The position numbers and the translations under genes were made by a program. From Oreochromis niloticus (taxonomy: Eukaryota; Chordata; Actinopteri; Cichliformes; Cichlidae), in assembly GCF_001858045.2 (NCBI RefSeq), contig NC_031986.2, positions 22,154,867 through 22,218,866 of the forward strand: DNA of 64,000 nt, in the 5' to 3' direction. The notes beneath the pieces were generated by a model. That model worked only from the letters and a program-made list of their open reading frames with translations, ran no database searches and had not been told where the DNA came from. The number at the start of each line of letters is the position of its first letter. The stretch's first letter is position 1. Shown here piece after piece: positions 47,220 to 59,075 of this stretch.

Positions 47220-50130
47220 TGGGACCGGTGGGTGCGTGTGATGGATGACCGTGCAGTGCCGGGGCGTTCTCGGTTTAATTGTGATGTCAGCGCATGTCTG
47301 CGGCAACCCCGGTGGTAAGCGGTGACAGACAGGAGTGTGTAGATGTGAGTGTGCATGGGCCAGCGTCTCTGTCTGCAGCGCGTATGGGGAGGAGAGGAAC
47401 TCTTGACATGATGTTGCTGGGGATTTTCAGCCGGTCCCAGAACGTCCGTGGGCTCTTGGGAGACGGGTTTGAAGAGTTTAGAATACCGGCTGATGGGAGA
47501 GGTGGACAAGTGAGACAAGTGTCAGATTAGCTCAGCGACTTGGTGGAAGTTGTCAAGGCAGGGAAACAAACTAGTGAAAGTGCTTACTCGGTGTGTATTT
47601 GTGTTTTTGGTTTGTTTTTTTTTTACACCTTGCTCCTGCAGAAAGCTGTCAAAGCGCCTCAAATGCTGGAAAGGATTTGAACACCATTCGCACTACATTA
47701 TATATATTTTTTAGTATAAATCTCGTTGATGTGCTTGTATTTGCTAGTATTCAGAGATGATACATATTCCAAATGCATGATTTGGAATCATGAATGCTGA
47801 AGGACCTTCTGTAGTCCCTCAGGATGATCAGAGGGTGGTGCTGTTGGACCTGATCTTCCAAACGAGCCACACTGTTCCTCAATAATGCATATGGCATTAC
47901 ATTCAGACAGGACAGATTTAAGTGTGAGTCAAACAGAGGCGCACGGGGGAATCACTGTTTACTCTGAGGCGTGTTGGGAAGGAAATAATTTAAGAAAATC
48001 TTCCATTTGGGCATGATGCATTTGATTAATTTAGCCCGAGCCGATCTTGTGTCATGCAGGAGGCTGGAACCGCTGCTGTAACGACTATTGATGACTTATG
48101 TCAGAAATCTGATCGTGCCTCATTAATTTTTCTTGTTTTAGAAATAAAAAAATAAAAAAAATAACTATGTTTTCCAATAGTTACAGGAGCATGCGACAGT
48201 CTAAAGACTTGGTTGTTTGCAGCAATGAGACAAATCGGTTACATAAAACACCCAACTACAGTATGCTACAGTATTCTCACTTTCAGATCTCCTCCCTTCT
48301 TGCGATTCAGCTCAGGTTTGGAAAACCAGGAGTCATGTTTATTTGTAAGAGAGCGAGAGTCAGCCAGTCTGTCTCGGGAGCCAGAGTTTTCAGTGAACAT
48401 AGTGTGGAGTTCTTCAGGGAGAATATGTAATGAGAAGCATCTCTGCAACCTCTCCTCCTCCTTTCTGGGGACTAACTTGTAGTAGACACACAGATAAACA
48501 GGCAGACTGGATGAAAATAGCGCTGACCAACTGTGCTCATCCGGTGCCAGTTAAAGCTGATGGACATGAAAACAGCAGATGATACCAGATGTGGAGATGA
48601 GAAAACATCCTTGATTCCTCCCAGACCGAAAGCAAAACTGTAGGAGCAGAACAGACGGCTAAATATGACTTCTGAGCGCGTAGCGATTCGGGGGCTGTTC
48701 GGGCTTTTGTGCAGCAGCAGCAACAACAAAGTGAATCGAGAATATTTCAAATGTGATTAAATGAACTGCCGCAACCTCAAAAAATTGCTCCCCGAACTAA
48801 ACATTTATTGGCCTGGACTTTCAGTTTTGATGTTATCCTCGGTCTTTTTCAGAGAGCTATTGAGAGGTGATTTGAAAAACATAAGAGCCGCAATGACCTT
48901 ACCGTGATGATGCAACTGTGCCTTTGCAGGAGTGCCTGTTTCTATTTCATTTCAATTCAAGACTCTGAATAGGAGATTGCTCCAAAAGGCCAATGGACTG
49001 TAATGTGATTTGTATAAAAAGGGCAAACATAAGAGCCTGAGATGTGGCCAGCAACGAGGTTAGAGCGCACCGGCAAAGGTTTTTCTACTGTGAATTGGTT
49101 GCCTCAATCTATTTATCGCCACTACAATCCAGGAGCTGTGACAAAGCGAGGTGTTTGAAAATCCCTCATGAAGGACTGTGTGCTCTGTATGGATTTGTTT
49201 TGGTGTGCAGCGACAAAGTGTGTTTACACACAGTTAGTTTAGCTCAAGGTAGTTTCATTTCCTGAATCAATGACTCGTTTTCAGGGATCTTCACCACAAG
49301 GCTAAGTGATAATCGTTCACTGGTGAAGGGGGCCCTGCACTCGGGTGACTGACTGAGAACTATTTCAAAAGGAAATGACACAGGAAATGTTGGGCCCCGC
49401 GTCCGACGAGCGCGGACCTCCTTATGCCAGCCTGATCCTGCTAATGAATTCTGCCACACAGTGCCTGCGTCCAGAGTGGCAGCATGGCACTGGTCGCTGA
49501 GTGGGCTCAGGGGACAGTGAGGGTGTGAGATGCCATCTGTTGTGGTGCTGGGCTCTCCATTTCTCTTTGCACAAATGCAACAGGACAGAAAAAAGAACCA
49601 CGATGAAAGATCCGTTCGGGGGCGGCTGTGGGCTGTGGATGGTTACTAAGTTGCGCAATAACCACAAGGGAGCCGGGACATCTGAAAACTTTCAGAACAA
49701 ATTACAGCTGTCGCTCCTGCTGCACCTCTTTTTACACAGGATCGATATGAGCTGTGGACGTCCAGTGATTTGCAATAATTATAGAGACCGGTTATAACTC
49801 AGCCTGTTATGTCTGCTGTTTATAAAGCCTCCAGGAGAAATTACTATCTAGTGCAGCTTTGTTTAAAGTCTCCTTAAAAAATACACATTAACCCCACTGA
49901 TTTGTTTGTGGTAATTCTTCATCTTTTGAACAAGGAATCTTCATTATTCTTCTGTCGCTAGACGTATAACTCGGTGACATTTTTAACACGTTTCTTCTCC
50001 TTTAAATGACAGACTAAAAGAGACTCTTAATTATATTAAAACAAGCATTAGTCTGCGTTAGGATGAGCTAACTTATTTTCATTAATCTATTCAGACAACA
50101 GTGGTCAGCAGGGTTAAATTAGGAGTTAAT
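47220..50130. other. Non-coding stretch with complex unique-looking sequence
   Basis: High-complexity patches near 47230-47530, 48000-48120, 48840-48960 and 49380-49800 (for example GGGCCCCGCGTCCGACGAGC at 49393-49412) alternate with AT-rich DNA. Open frames of 60-120 codons on both strands overlap one another and none has splice or domain support. Confidence 0.4.
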
Positions 50131-50302
50131 TACCAAAAGTGTTCACTGACCCATCCTAATTATTGAATTCAGGCATTCCAATCACTTTCATGGCCACAGG
50201 TGTATAAAATCAAGCAGCTAGGCGTGCAGGCTGCTCCTGCAAACATTTGTGAAAGGATGGGTCGCTCTGAGGAGCTCAGTGAAATCCTGCGTGGTACCGG
50301 CA
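50131..50302 (+). mobile_element. Tc1-like transposon 5' end fragment
   Basis: ACCAAAAGTGTTCACTGACC (terminal repeat-like), CACAGGTGTATAAAATCAAG, AGGCTGCTCCTGCAAACATTTG, then a transposase start MGRSEELSEILRGT from about 50257. Breaks off near 50302. Same family as the collapsed copy at 7120-7490. Confidence 0.85.
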
Positions 50303-50889
50303 TGGATGAAGCTTGCAGAAAAGCACTATATACATTAAGTACCAGTCCATTTGCTTGAACATATTTATTATGTGTTAGAGCTTTAAGTATATTTTCATTT
50401 TAAAGAGTTTGTGGCATTGCTTTCACAGGATGCATGCTTCGGCTTTTGTTTCAGGGCTATGTTGTCTTTACATATTAAAAGCATTCAAGTGGTGAAACAT
50501 GGATGGATTTAATTTTTATATGCACAATAACGCAGACTGTAACTGATCTGAAAGCAGTGAAACCAGAGCCAGGAGCAGCTTGTCGAGCTCACTGGTGTTC
50601 CGTCAGTCTCCCATCAGACCATCAGACCAGCGCCCTAACAAGGGTTCAGGGCGCTGTTACAGCTCACCTGGTTGAGCAAGCATTTCACATGCTGAAGACC
50701 ATTGCAGGGAAGACTCTGTCTTTTGACACACTGTGTTCTCCCTACTATCCCATCAAATAAAGGTTAAATGCCTAAAATAAATCTGAAGAACAAAACACCA
50801 CAGGTTTATCCATAATGCACGAGTAAACAACCCCAAAAAACTGCTGATGTCTCAGCTTGCCCTGCTTAATTAAAGCGACACAGGTATGC
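50303..50889. other. Non-coding stretch, no feature seen
   Basis: A plus-strand frame (50503-50760, 85 codons) has no recognised domain. Confidence 0.4.
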
Positions 50890-52020
50890 TAATGAAAACA
50901 AGTAAAGTTCATTTATAAAGCACCTTCCACAGACAAAGTCACAAAGTGCAAACCAATAAAACAGATGCACAAAGTTACCCAGACACATAATTACCAAACG
51001 CCTGTCTGAATATTTGTCTTTAGCTGAGCCCGATCTCTGCATGCTTTAAAAACCAGTGTGGGGCATCAGCTAAATTGTTAGGAAGTTTATTTAAAATAAA
51101 ATAAAATACAAAAGCAAAATACATCAATGAGGATGCTACCAAACATGCACAAACTCATGATGGTGTAAATAAATGTTTTTAGTCCAAAAGGGTAGAAATT
51201 TAAGACTTATCAAGACCCAACCCCTCATGTAAAAATGAACAAAAAACACAAACTAAATATTTACTGAGTCAAATTATCCTATGTTCATTTTTCTAAATTT
51301 TTATAGAGTTGTGTGAAATGAAGCAATGATAAACTGGTTTTCATTTCCTCTGTGTAGTTATTCCACATTGTTACTCCCTTGAGTGTAATACTGTAATATT
51401 TACTATTATTTGTTACAGGTGGTTTATTAAACTTCTTAAAGTTTCCGCTCAGTGGATGGTTTCTTTGTCTAACTTGAAACAAATTCTGAATATTTGGGTT
51501 CAGTGTATGAAGTCTTGCACTGTACATAATTCAGACTGCTTTAAGATCAACCATGTCATTACATTTAAGTGCTTTTAATTTGATGAAGAGTGAGTGAGCA
51601 AGAATCTCTGCTCGGAAGACCAAAAGGGCCAGTTGGAAGTATAGGTCAATAAAAGCTCCAAGATATAACGGGGTGCCTTACTACATTAAAGATTGAACAA
51701 ACTTAAAATTGGTGAAACAGAGAACCTGTTAATAATATAAAAACTTGAGCATTCATGACAGTCTAAAGACAGGAAACTGTCCAGAATAATCCCAAAGTTG
51801 CTCAGGCTAGATTTTGCAGAAGAACTTTGAGAACACAGTCAAACAGGTTTTTAAAAAGCTCATTAAGTTTGAAAGAGGGGGACAGCTGGATCTCAGCTGC
51901 ATACAAATGGTGAGGGTTTTTTTTTAAATTGACAATTATCTGTCCAAGAGGCAGGGAGATGTTTGTAAGATGAGATTTAAACCAGTCTGATGCTGCTTCA
52001 AACACATCCACCACCTGTAT
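50890..52020 (-). mobile_element. LINE body relic with ruined reverse transcriptase
   Basis: On the minus strand, 52014-51802 reads FEAASDWFKSHLTN then LPLGQIIVNLKKNPHHLYAAE: the stretch before and including the catalytic YADD box, here decayed to YAAE. Further along, 51610-51285 reads MYSARLHTLNPNIQNLF, VRQRNHPL and LKGVTMWNNY, matching the C-terminal region that usually ends near a LWN motif. Spacing between the two is much shorter than in a complete element, so internal sequence has been lost. The stretch 50890-51110 carries repeat words (AAAGCACCTTCCACAGACAA) of an associated dispersed family. Confidence 0.7.
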
Positions 52021-52307
52021 TTATTTAATAAGATCATCTGATGTGCAGCACTGAAAGCTGGACTCAGATTTAACAAACAGAGTAAATGAAAACATTATAA
52101 ACAGTATATTATAGCATAATTTTCAGGATCTACTGGTATTAAAATGTCCCTTTAACCCACTAAATAGGCAACTGCTGCCCTGAGACAGCAATAATGTTGA
52201 TGTAAACAGGCAATGGATGGGCCCAATCACTGGGCAAGCAGTGCTGCCTGGCTTGCCCAATAGAAATGTTTTTTATTGTAAGGAAAACCAGTGATTGAAA
52301 GTGCAAT
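52021..52307. other. Non-coding stretch, no feature seen
   Basis: Nothing recognised. Confidence 0.4.
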
Positions 52308-52350
52308 AACAAATAAATAAAATAAATACATACATACACAGATATATAAC
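52308..52350 (+). repeat. Short (AAAT)n/(ACAT)n microsatellite
   Basis: AACAAATAAATAAAATAAATACATACATACAC. Confidence 0.85.
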
Positions 52351-53929
52351 TTTTATTTTTTTTAACTCCATTTTAATCGTTTCATTTCTTGATAAAACGC
52401 TAACTGACATTCACTGCACTGTATAAATACAATGAAACTGGATACAAAAATGAACAGAAGCCATTAGTTACACCTTGAAAGAAGACACTGACCTTATATA
52501 CAGTCTAATGCTAAGCTAGTAGCTAGCTAAGCTAGTAGTTGATAAAACTCCCTCCAAATTACAAAAATGTTTAAAGGTTAAAAATTGGCCTGAAAACAAA
52601 GTGGAGTATAAAAAACACATTTGCTGATAATAAAAAGCTGATTTTTCAGTGAAGAATTAACTCGCTAAACACTGAAATTCTAATATTTTCTTGTATCGAG
52701 GATACATGGCAGCCAGCAGGAAAACTCATTTTCACGGCTGTGTCATTTTGTTTGAGAGTTATCGCCAAACCACAGCTTAAACTGACGCAGACCTGTCTGT
52801 TGCTGTTATGCCGCATGACTCAAAGAAAATTCTCAAAACAAATAGATGTGGTCCCACTGAAACTGTGACAACCCACTGACAGAGTCCATCATTAAAACTA
52901 AAATGAAAACACTCTGGATTGACAGGATGGTGTCCTTATTATCCAGTTTTATGTCTCTGACAGTCATTTTCTTGTTCTGGTAAGCCTTTCAAGGCATGTT
53001 CTGACTCTCGCCCAATTACTGTAAAACTCGAAACCAGTGAAAGGAGAGCATTTAGCATTCCTCAATAACACAGAGTCGAATGCGCCCGAGGATATATACA
53101 AGAAAATAGGTGTTATCCTTCATCATTAAACTCTAATCATATAATTATTAAGTCTACTCCCTGTTTGAGGCACAAGGTACAAGCCCTCATGAAATGAGTA
53201 CACAAATCAACTTTTTAAAATTTCCTTTACTGTAATGCTTCTTTTCATTTCAAACCCTTTTACGGGAATATTACAACACTATGTTACAGCATCTTGTGTG
53301 AAATGTGATTTTTGTTACACATTTCAAAGCAGCTTTGCATCAAAACCCTACAAGCATTTCCACCTTGTGCCGTCTCTCACCAGCTTTAGCTGGAGGAATT
53401 GAAGCTTATTGTGTCCCATGTAGCAATCCAATTATGAAGCAGGGCTCTGTTACAAGGTTGCCATGACAGAATCAATGAAAACAATATAAAAGAGTCCCAT
53501 TTTATACGCATGTTACTGAGAAAGAACCAAAGACCTCAGTTTGGAGGGAAGTAACAGCAGCGGTGTTGTGAGGGGGATTCAAAATGAAGCCCAGAGTAAC
53601 AACTCAATGATTTATGGACTTAAAGAAGTGAGAACTAAGGAAAGAAGTTCAGTCAGTAGGAACACTCTTTACATTACAATCATTAACATCATAAATAAAA
53701 GAGACACCTTGCAAAGATTTTGCACACGTTATGGAAAAATATATACAACGCAGTAATTGGACGTAGCCCCTGCAAAGTCAATGAATTTTTCACTTATATT
53801 GCCCACACATTGATCATAGCACTAGTTCTTGTTTTTACATAAATACATAAATCACATAATCAATTCCACTCATTTCAACACCTTATTTTGCTGACTATCA
53901 GAGAAGCCCACACTTCTGTTCCACGTCAC
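52351..53929. other. Non-coding stretch, no feature seen
   Basis: AT-rich, with a TAGCTAGCTAAGCTAGTAG patch near 52520. No gene signal. Confidence 0.45.
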
Positions 53930-54420
53930 GGAGCAGGATGCAGCCTCTGAACTGCTTGTAAGTGCTGCACGGGGTGGGTCGCGGCTGCCTCGCTGAACTT
54001 GGCTGCGTTTCAGACTAGTGTGGAGGAGGATGAAGGCTCGCTTCCTTGGTTCTCTCTGTGAGAGAGCAAAGGCCTTGCAACACTCTCAACCCACATCTGT
54101 GGAAGAAGACGAAGGGAGATGGAAGAGAGGCTGAAGCGAGCCGCCCACACGGCGAACGGGGATGGCAGAGGGGGCACCAGACACGCTACTCCAAAACATT
54201 TGTTGGAGGTATTTGTTTCCCTGCCAGATACTATTTTCAGAGAGACAGAAAAACAAGAACAAGGTTTTGTTTCCCAGTGATAATTATACATGCAAAGACG
54301 ATTTGAATCTTTTTGCATGAACAGGCCTTCTAGTCTTTTAAAGCTTTTAAAACCAACACTGTAAATTTTCTCTCTTGCGGCAAACTTTTCCATAAATAAA
54401 TACATTTTCAAAAAATCAAT
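53930..54420. other. GC-richer block, candidate regulatory
   Basis: CpG-bearing left half (GTGGGTCGCGGCTGCC near 53974, GCGAGCCGCCCACACGGCG near 54137) then AT-rich. The 133-codon minus-strand frame (54010-54411) overlaps a plus-strand frame and has no domain. Confidence 0.25.
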
Positions 54421-54599
54421 AGTTCCAATTTACACAAGGTCTGCATACGAATCTACACCTGTACCCCATGCAGAAACACCTGCCCATTTAAACACTCCGC
54501 AATATTGACATTTGTGTCTACCGACTTGCGGGGTAAATATCTGCCACTGTAGTTGCCAAATGTTCTAATTTATTCACTGGTTAGTTAGCTTCAAACTCT

Positions 54600-54910
54600 T
54601 TACCATCTGCTGTTTGGTGGTTTAATTGATTAAAGCGGCTGTAAGTCTCTGCCAGACCTCAAAGTTGAACATTTAAAATATGCTATCGCTGGGTGGCTGT
54701 TCCCCAGCGCTTAATACGTTTCATAAAGTGGTTCTGCTCCCTAAAATATCAACCCTGTCACAATCGTTTACTTCCACTCAAGCATTTGATTTAAATATGT
54801 TCGAATGGGACCATACATTTAATGCAAATCCGAGAGGGTCGCACAAAGAATCCTCCAAAAATTGCCCGATTTGACATGTGATGTGATCATTCAGGAACTG
54901 AATGGTGCCA
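54600..54910. other. Candidate regulatory block with octamer site
   Basis: Repeat-free AT-moderate DNA carrying a perfect POU octamer ATGCAAAT at 54822-54829 and GGTTTAATTGATTAAAG near 54620. Motif and texture evidence only. Confidence 0.35.
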
Positions 54911-56252
54911 AGTAACATAAAATAAAATAGCAGAACTTTACTCAGTGGAGGACAGGCTTTTTCGATAGGTTGATAATAAAAGTTCACTAAAGAGCATTTT
55001 AGCTGTTTTAGTAGCCAGCCTCAGGTGGCCACTAGAGGAACTGCAGGTTTAGGCACACTGCCGTCAGTTTTCATCCCATGAGGGTGTTACTTGGTGCAGC
55101 ACTACTCTCAGTGAAAAAAAACCCGGGTAGAAAAAGGTTAAAAAAGCTGTCTAAGTTTGTTTTGTGTTCTTTAGGAACAAAAGAACAACCGTAATTGATT
55201 GACCATGAGCAAGCTTGGTTCTACTTCCACAACCTTCCTCCCCTTTCCTGCTTTTTATCTCCTGGCGGTGTTTACTGGCAGTAATTAGGCCATTAATCAA
55301 GTTAATGGAACATCTGAGAATGGACTAACTGTACTCTTTCCCACAGAGCCACCGCACATTGCCCCGGGACTCCCTCTGAGGGTGAGACTTCCTGGTTCAT
55401 GACCGAGGACAGTTGAGCTGGCCTGCCCATCTGTCACATGCCACCTCCTGAGCCGCTGGCTCTGACATCCACATATGTGTGCACCACGGGAAGGTTGTGC
55501 ATCAGATGTAACCACTGTCAGCACCCTCCGCCACACTCCTACAGTTCACTGAAGTGATACAAGCTTTGATGGCAGAATGGCTGCGAAGGCTGTAGCCTTG
55601 GCGAAACGCCAGGCCATAAAGCTGACCTAAGGAGAAACCGCCTTCAGGTTTGTTTTTTTAATGGTTAAGAAAATTAATGGATGCAGGGTTTTTTTCTTGT
55701 TATTGAACACCACTGATGTGTCCAATTTAAACATAGCCTGCACTTTGTAAGACCGTGTACAGTAGACATTTCTGCCAGCTGGCATATGCTAAAAATATCA
55801 GAATCCAGCAAAGTCATTGATTAATCATCACATCCAGTAAAATCCTAAGTCCTGTCTAAAACTCCAACAGTGTTAGTGCTAGCTGCTTTAAAGAACTGAA
55901 GCGTACGTTTCTGTTGTTCAGCTGTTCAGTGTACATGGTGAAAACTGAATCTACTCACTACTTTGGACAGTTTTTGAGGTACTGGCTGCTCAGATGTCTA
56001 CCTTCTCTTGAATATGATGATTTGATTTACTCTTGTCTCGAGGAGCTTAAAGAACTAAACAAAAAACATCTGAAAAACTCAGCAGCGATGTTTTTAAAGA
56101 AAGAAACATTATTTCTGAATTGTTGCATGAAAAGAGTGTCACGTAGTTACATTATGTTCAAGAGAAAGCAGCATCTCAATTCACACCAAAGCGGTAAAGG
56201 TAGATAAGACTATTAAAAACATGATTGTCAGTGTTTTTCACCATTATCGCCA
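54911..56252. other. Non-coding stretch, no feature seen
   Basis: A CTCF-resembling word GGCCACTAGAGGAA sits at 55028-55040 but lacks the last core bases. Otherwise nothing recognised. Confidence 0.4.
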
Positions 56253-56260
56253 TTTGTCAC
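56253..56260. repeat. hAT target-site duplication, left copy
   Basis: TTTGTCAC, identical to 58081-58088 on the other side of the element. Confidence 0.95.
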
Positions 56261-58080
56261 CAGTGTTGGGACTAACGCGTTATTAAGTAACGCGTTACAG
56301 TAACTACGTTATTATTGTGGTAACGAGCACGGTAACTAGTTATTATGCCAAAACCAGGAACGCGTTACTCGTTACTGGAATTTAGATAGGCTCGTTACTC
56401 GTTACTTCGTGTGGTGGATGTCGCGGAGCTTCCACAGATTCAATAACATTAGCAAGTGGTGGAGGCCAGCAGGTGGATGACGGAAAAGGGAGGCAAGAGG
56501 AGAGACCCGAAGCGGCCGCCGGTCCGCGTGTCAGGTGAACTGAACTTCAGGTAAGAAGTTATGACCTGCAGTCTATCGGAGTCAGATATAAACCAAGTTT
56601 AGGTGGAGTTTATTTTCGGTATGCTGACATTTTCGTACTGCGTGCTAGCTAGCATGACGGAGTTTCTATACAGCTGGGTGGGTGCTATGTTACTGATGTT
56701 GAACTTTATTTTGTTCATACGGTTAATTATTAGAGTTTCCAACCGTCCCCTAAAAAAACAGAATCGTCTGGTATTCAGAGAAAATATTACGCGTTTCGTA
56801 CTGAGGTGAAAAGGAACACAGTTTGTCCCGGACTTCAGCTACAATGAAAAAGACACAAAGCTGAAGCTGCACAGCTGCCTCTTCTTCTCTCATTCTCTCC
56901 TCTCCCGTTTCTACTTCAGTCATGAAACTGATCAATGATCAGCTGATCGGCTTTTCTCTGTTTATTTATCGCCCACTTTGCGCCAGAAAGAGGAAACCAG
57001 CGGATGTCGCGCTAAACAACAGCAGCACGTTTAAGCTTGATCAGCTGTTGTTAGAATTTATTTAATATTAATTTCTAGTATCAGCTGATGTTTGCTGGAG
57101 CCACAGCTGTAAAGCTGCTGGTCATGATATCGGTTTGTATATCTGGTGAGTGGGAAACATGCAGATGAAACCAGGAGATGTCCTTACTGAATCATCAGAG
57201 CTGAACAGGTGATGGAGAAACAGGTTTACCTTTTAGGTGACATGAATGAGTTGAAGGGAAGTTATGAGCTGTTTCTGAGAGACAAATAACACCAGGATCC
57301 TTTTCTACGTAGCTGACAGCTGGTAACTGTGCAGGGGCGGGTCTAGCAAAGTGTTGCCAGGGGGCCAGGTAGGGCATTAACAGGGAAAGGGGGGCACAAG
57401 GAAATACTTTTCTTTATTATTCTCATTTAAAATGTCTCGCTTTTAAAAAAAATAATTATCTGAGTCTTACAACAAACGATTGATAGATTGATACATATAT
57501 ACCATCAGAACAGTGTACATCACTGTCACAACAGTGTTTGTTTTCATTCAACGGCTTTATGATTTTTCCTATAATGGTGGGCCGGTCTCTAGTCAAAATG
57601 CCCGGGACGATTGTTTTGTCCCAGTCCAGCTCTGTATGCAGCTCATCTGCAGTCTGGTGTTACCTACATCTTCCTATTCAGAAGGCAGAATTTCCAAGTT
57701 CTGAGTACAATCAAAAGCACCACGATTGCAGTTTTTGTGTTGGATGTAAAAAGCAGGCTAGAATCATGGCGGCGGTCAACGACGGTCCAGGCGTGGGATT
57801 TCTCTCGTGGAAATGTGCACATTATTTTTTCCTTTCTATTGGTAGGTGGCACAGTGCACTTGTGGCAAGTAAGCAAGCTAGAAGACTGGCAGTCTGGCTG
57901 GGTATCCAGTTACGGAAGCAACACATTAACAAGAGAATTCTGAGTAAAACCAAAGTTACTTTCCCTAGTAACTAGTTACTTTGAAAGTAACGAGTAACTT
58001 GAAGTAACTGAGTTACTTTTTTAGAGAAGTAACTAGTAATGTAACTAAGTTACTAATTTAAAGTAACTTACCCAACACTG
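56261..58080. mobile_element. hAT-family non-autonomous transposon, 1820 bp
   Basis: Terminal inverted repeats CAGTGTTGGG (56261-56270) and CCCAACACTG (58071-58080) are perfect over 10 bases. The flanks carry an identical 8-bp target duplication TTTGTCAC at 56253-56260 and 58081-58088, the hallmark of hAT insertion. Both subterminal regions are packed with GTTACT/AGTAAC words, probable transposase-binding sites. Internally there is no transposase; a 145-codon frame (57538-57975) and a 110-codon one show no domain. Intact ends and duplication suggest a fairly recent insertion mobilised by an unlinked hAT. Confidence 0.95.
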
Positions 58081-58088
58081 TTTGTCAC
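58081..58088. repeat. hAT target-site duplication, right copy
   Basis: TTTGTCAC, identical to 56253-56260. Confidence 0.95.
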
Positions 58089-58127
58089 TAAATGTAACCA
58101 AGAAGCCAAGAATTTGGAGTCAGATTG

Positions 58128-59075
58128 GTGTTAACAAAGAGTTGAACAGCTTATTAATGTAAATCATATCAACTGATCACATAGAAGCAACTCAACACAT
58201 TTAGGCATGTAGACACGGTTAAGACGGCTAGCTTAAATTCAAAGCGAGCATCAGAATGCGGAAGAAAGAAGATTTAAGTGACTTTGAACAAAGCAGCGTT
58301 GTTGGTGCCAGAGGAGTTAATCTGAGTATTTCAGAACCTGCTGATCTGCTGGGATTTTCCCACACAAACATCTCCAAGTTTTACAGAGAATCATCAAAAA
58401 TAGAAAAAATATCCTCTTGGACAAAATGCCTTCAGAGGAGAATGGCTAGACTGCTTTGAGATGATATGAACAGTAAATAAAATAAACACTCGTTACAACT
58501 AAGGTATGCAGAAGAGCATCTCTGAATAGAAAACATGTCACACCTTGAAGCAGATGGGCTACAGCAGCAGAAGACCACACCTGGTGCCACTCCTGTCAGC
58601 CACGAACAGGAAATGAGGCTATAGTTCACAAGGGTTCACTAAAATTGAAGACTGGAAAAACATTGCCTGTTCAGATGAGTATTTATTTAGTCTGGATCCA
58701 TCCCAACAAAGCTCACCTGTGTGTTGTTGCTGATCATGTCCATCCCTTTGTGACCCAAGTGTACTATCTTCTGATAAAAGCTCAGATCACCTCAAACCAG
58801 TTCCTCCAACATAACAAAGTGTTCGCTGTACTCAAATAGTCTCCACAGCACCTTTGGGATGTGGTGGAACAGGAGATTCTCATTATGGATGTGCAGCCAA
58901 CAAACCTGCAGCAACCGTGTGACGCTATCATGTCAACATAGACCAAAATCTCTAAAGAGTGTTTCCAGCACTCTGTTGAATCTGTGCCATGAAGAATTAA
59001 AGTAGCTCTTAAGGCAAAATAGAGACAAACCATCTACTAGTAAGTTGTACCTAATGAAGTGTCCAGTGAGTTTAT
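58128..59075 (+). mobile_element. Near full-length dead Tc1-like transposon
   Basis: Plus-strand transposase starts at 58256 (MRKKEDLSDFEQSSVVGARG, helix-turn-helix) and continues in pieces: LSISEPADLLGFSHTNISKF, VADHVHPFVTQVYYL (about 58727-58771), LWDVVEQEILIMDVQPTNLQ (about 58852-58911), and a TKISKECFQ tail. The catalytic stretch with the second Asp is missing between YYL and QITSNQF, and the SPDLNPIE segment with the catalytic Glu is deleted at about 58846. Stops and frameshifts add to this. The right end keeps TACCTAATGAAGTGTCCAGTGAG (59050-59072). Confidence 0.9.

Noticed and set aside
54010..54411. 133-codon minus-strand open frame
   Set aside because: No domain, no splice sites and a competing frame on the other strand.
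55028..55040. Third CTCF-like word GGCCACTAGAGGAA
   Set aside because: Lacks the final GGC core bases; below what I would call.
57538..57975. 145-codon open frame inside the hAT element
   Set aside because: Does not resemble a hAT transposase; treated as passenger sequence, noted as a finding only.
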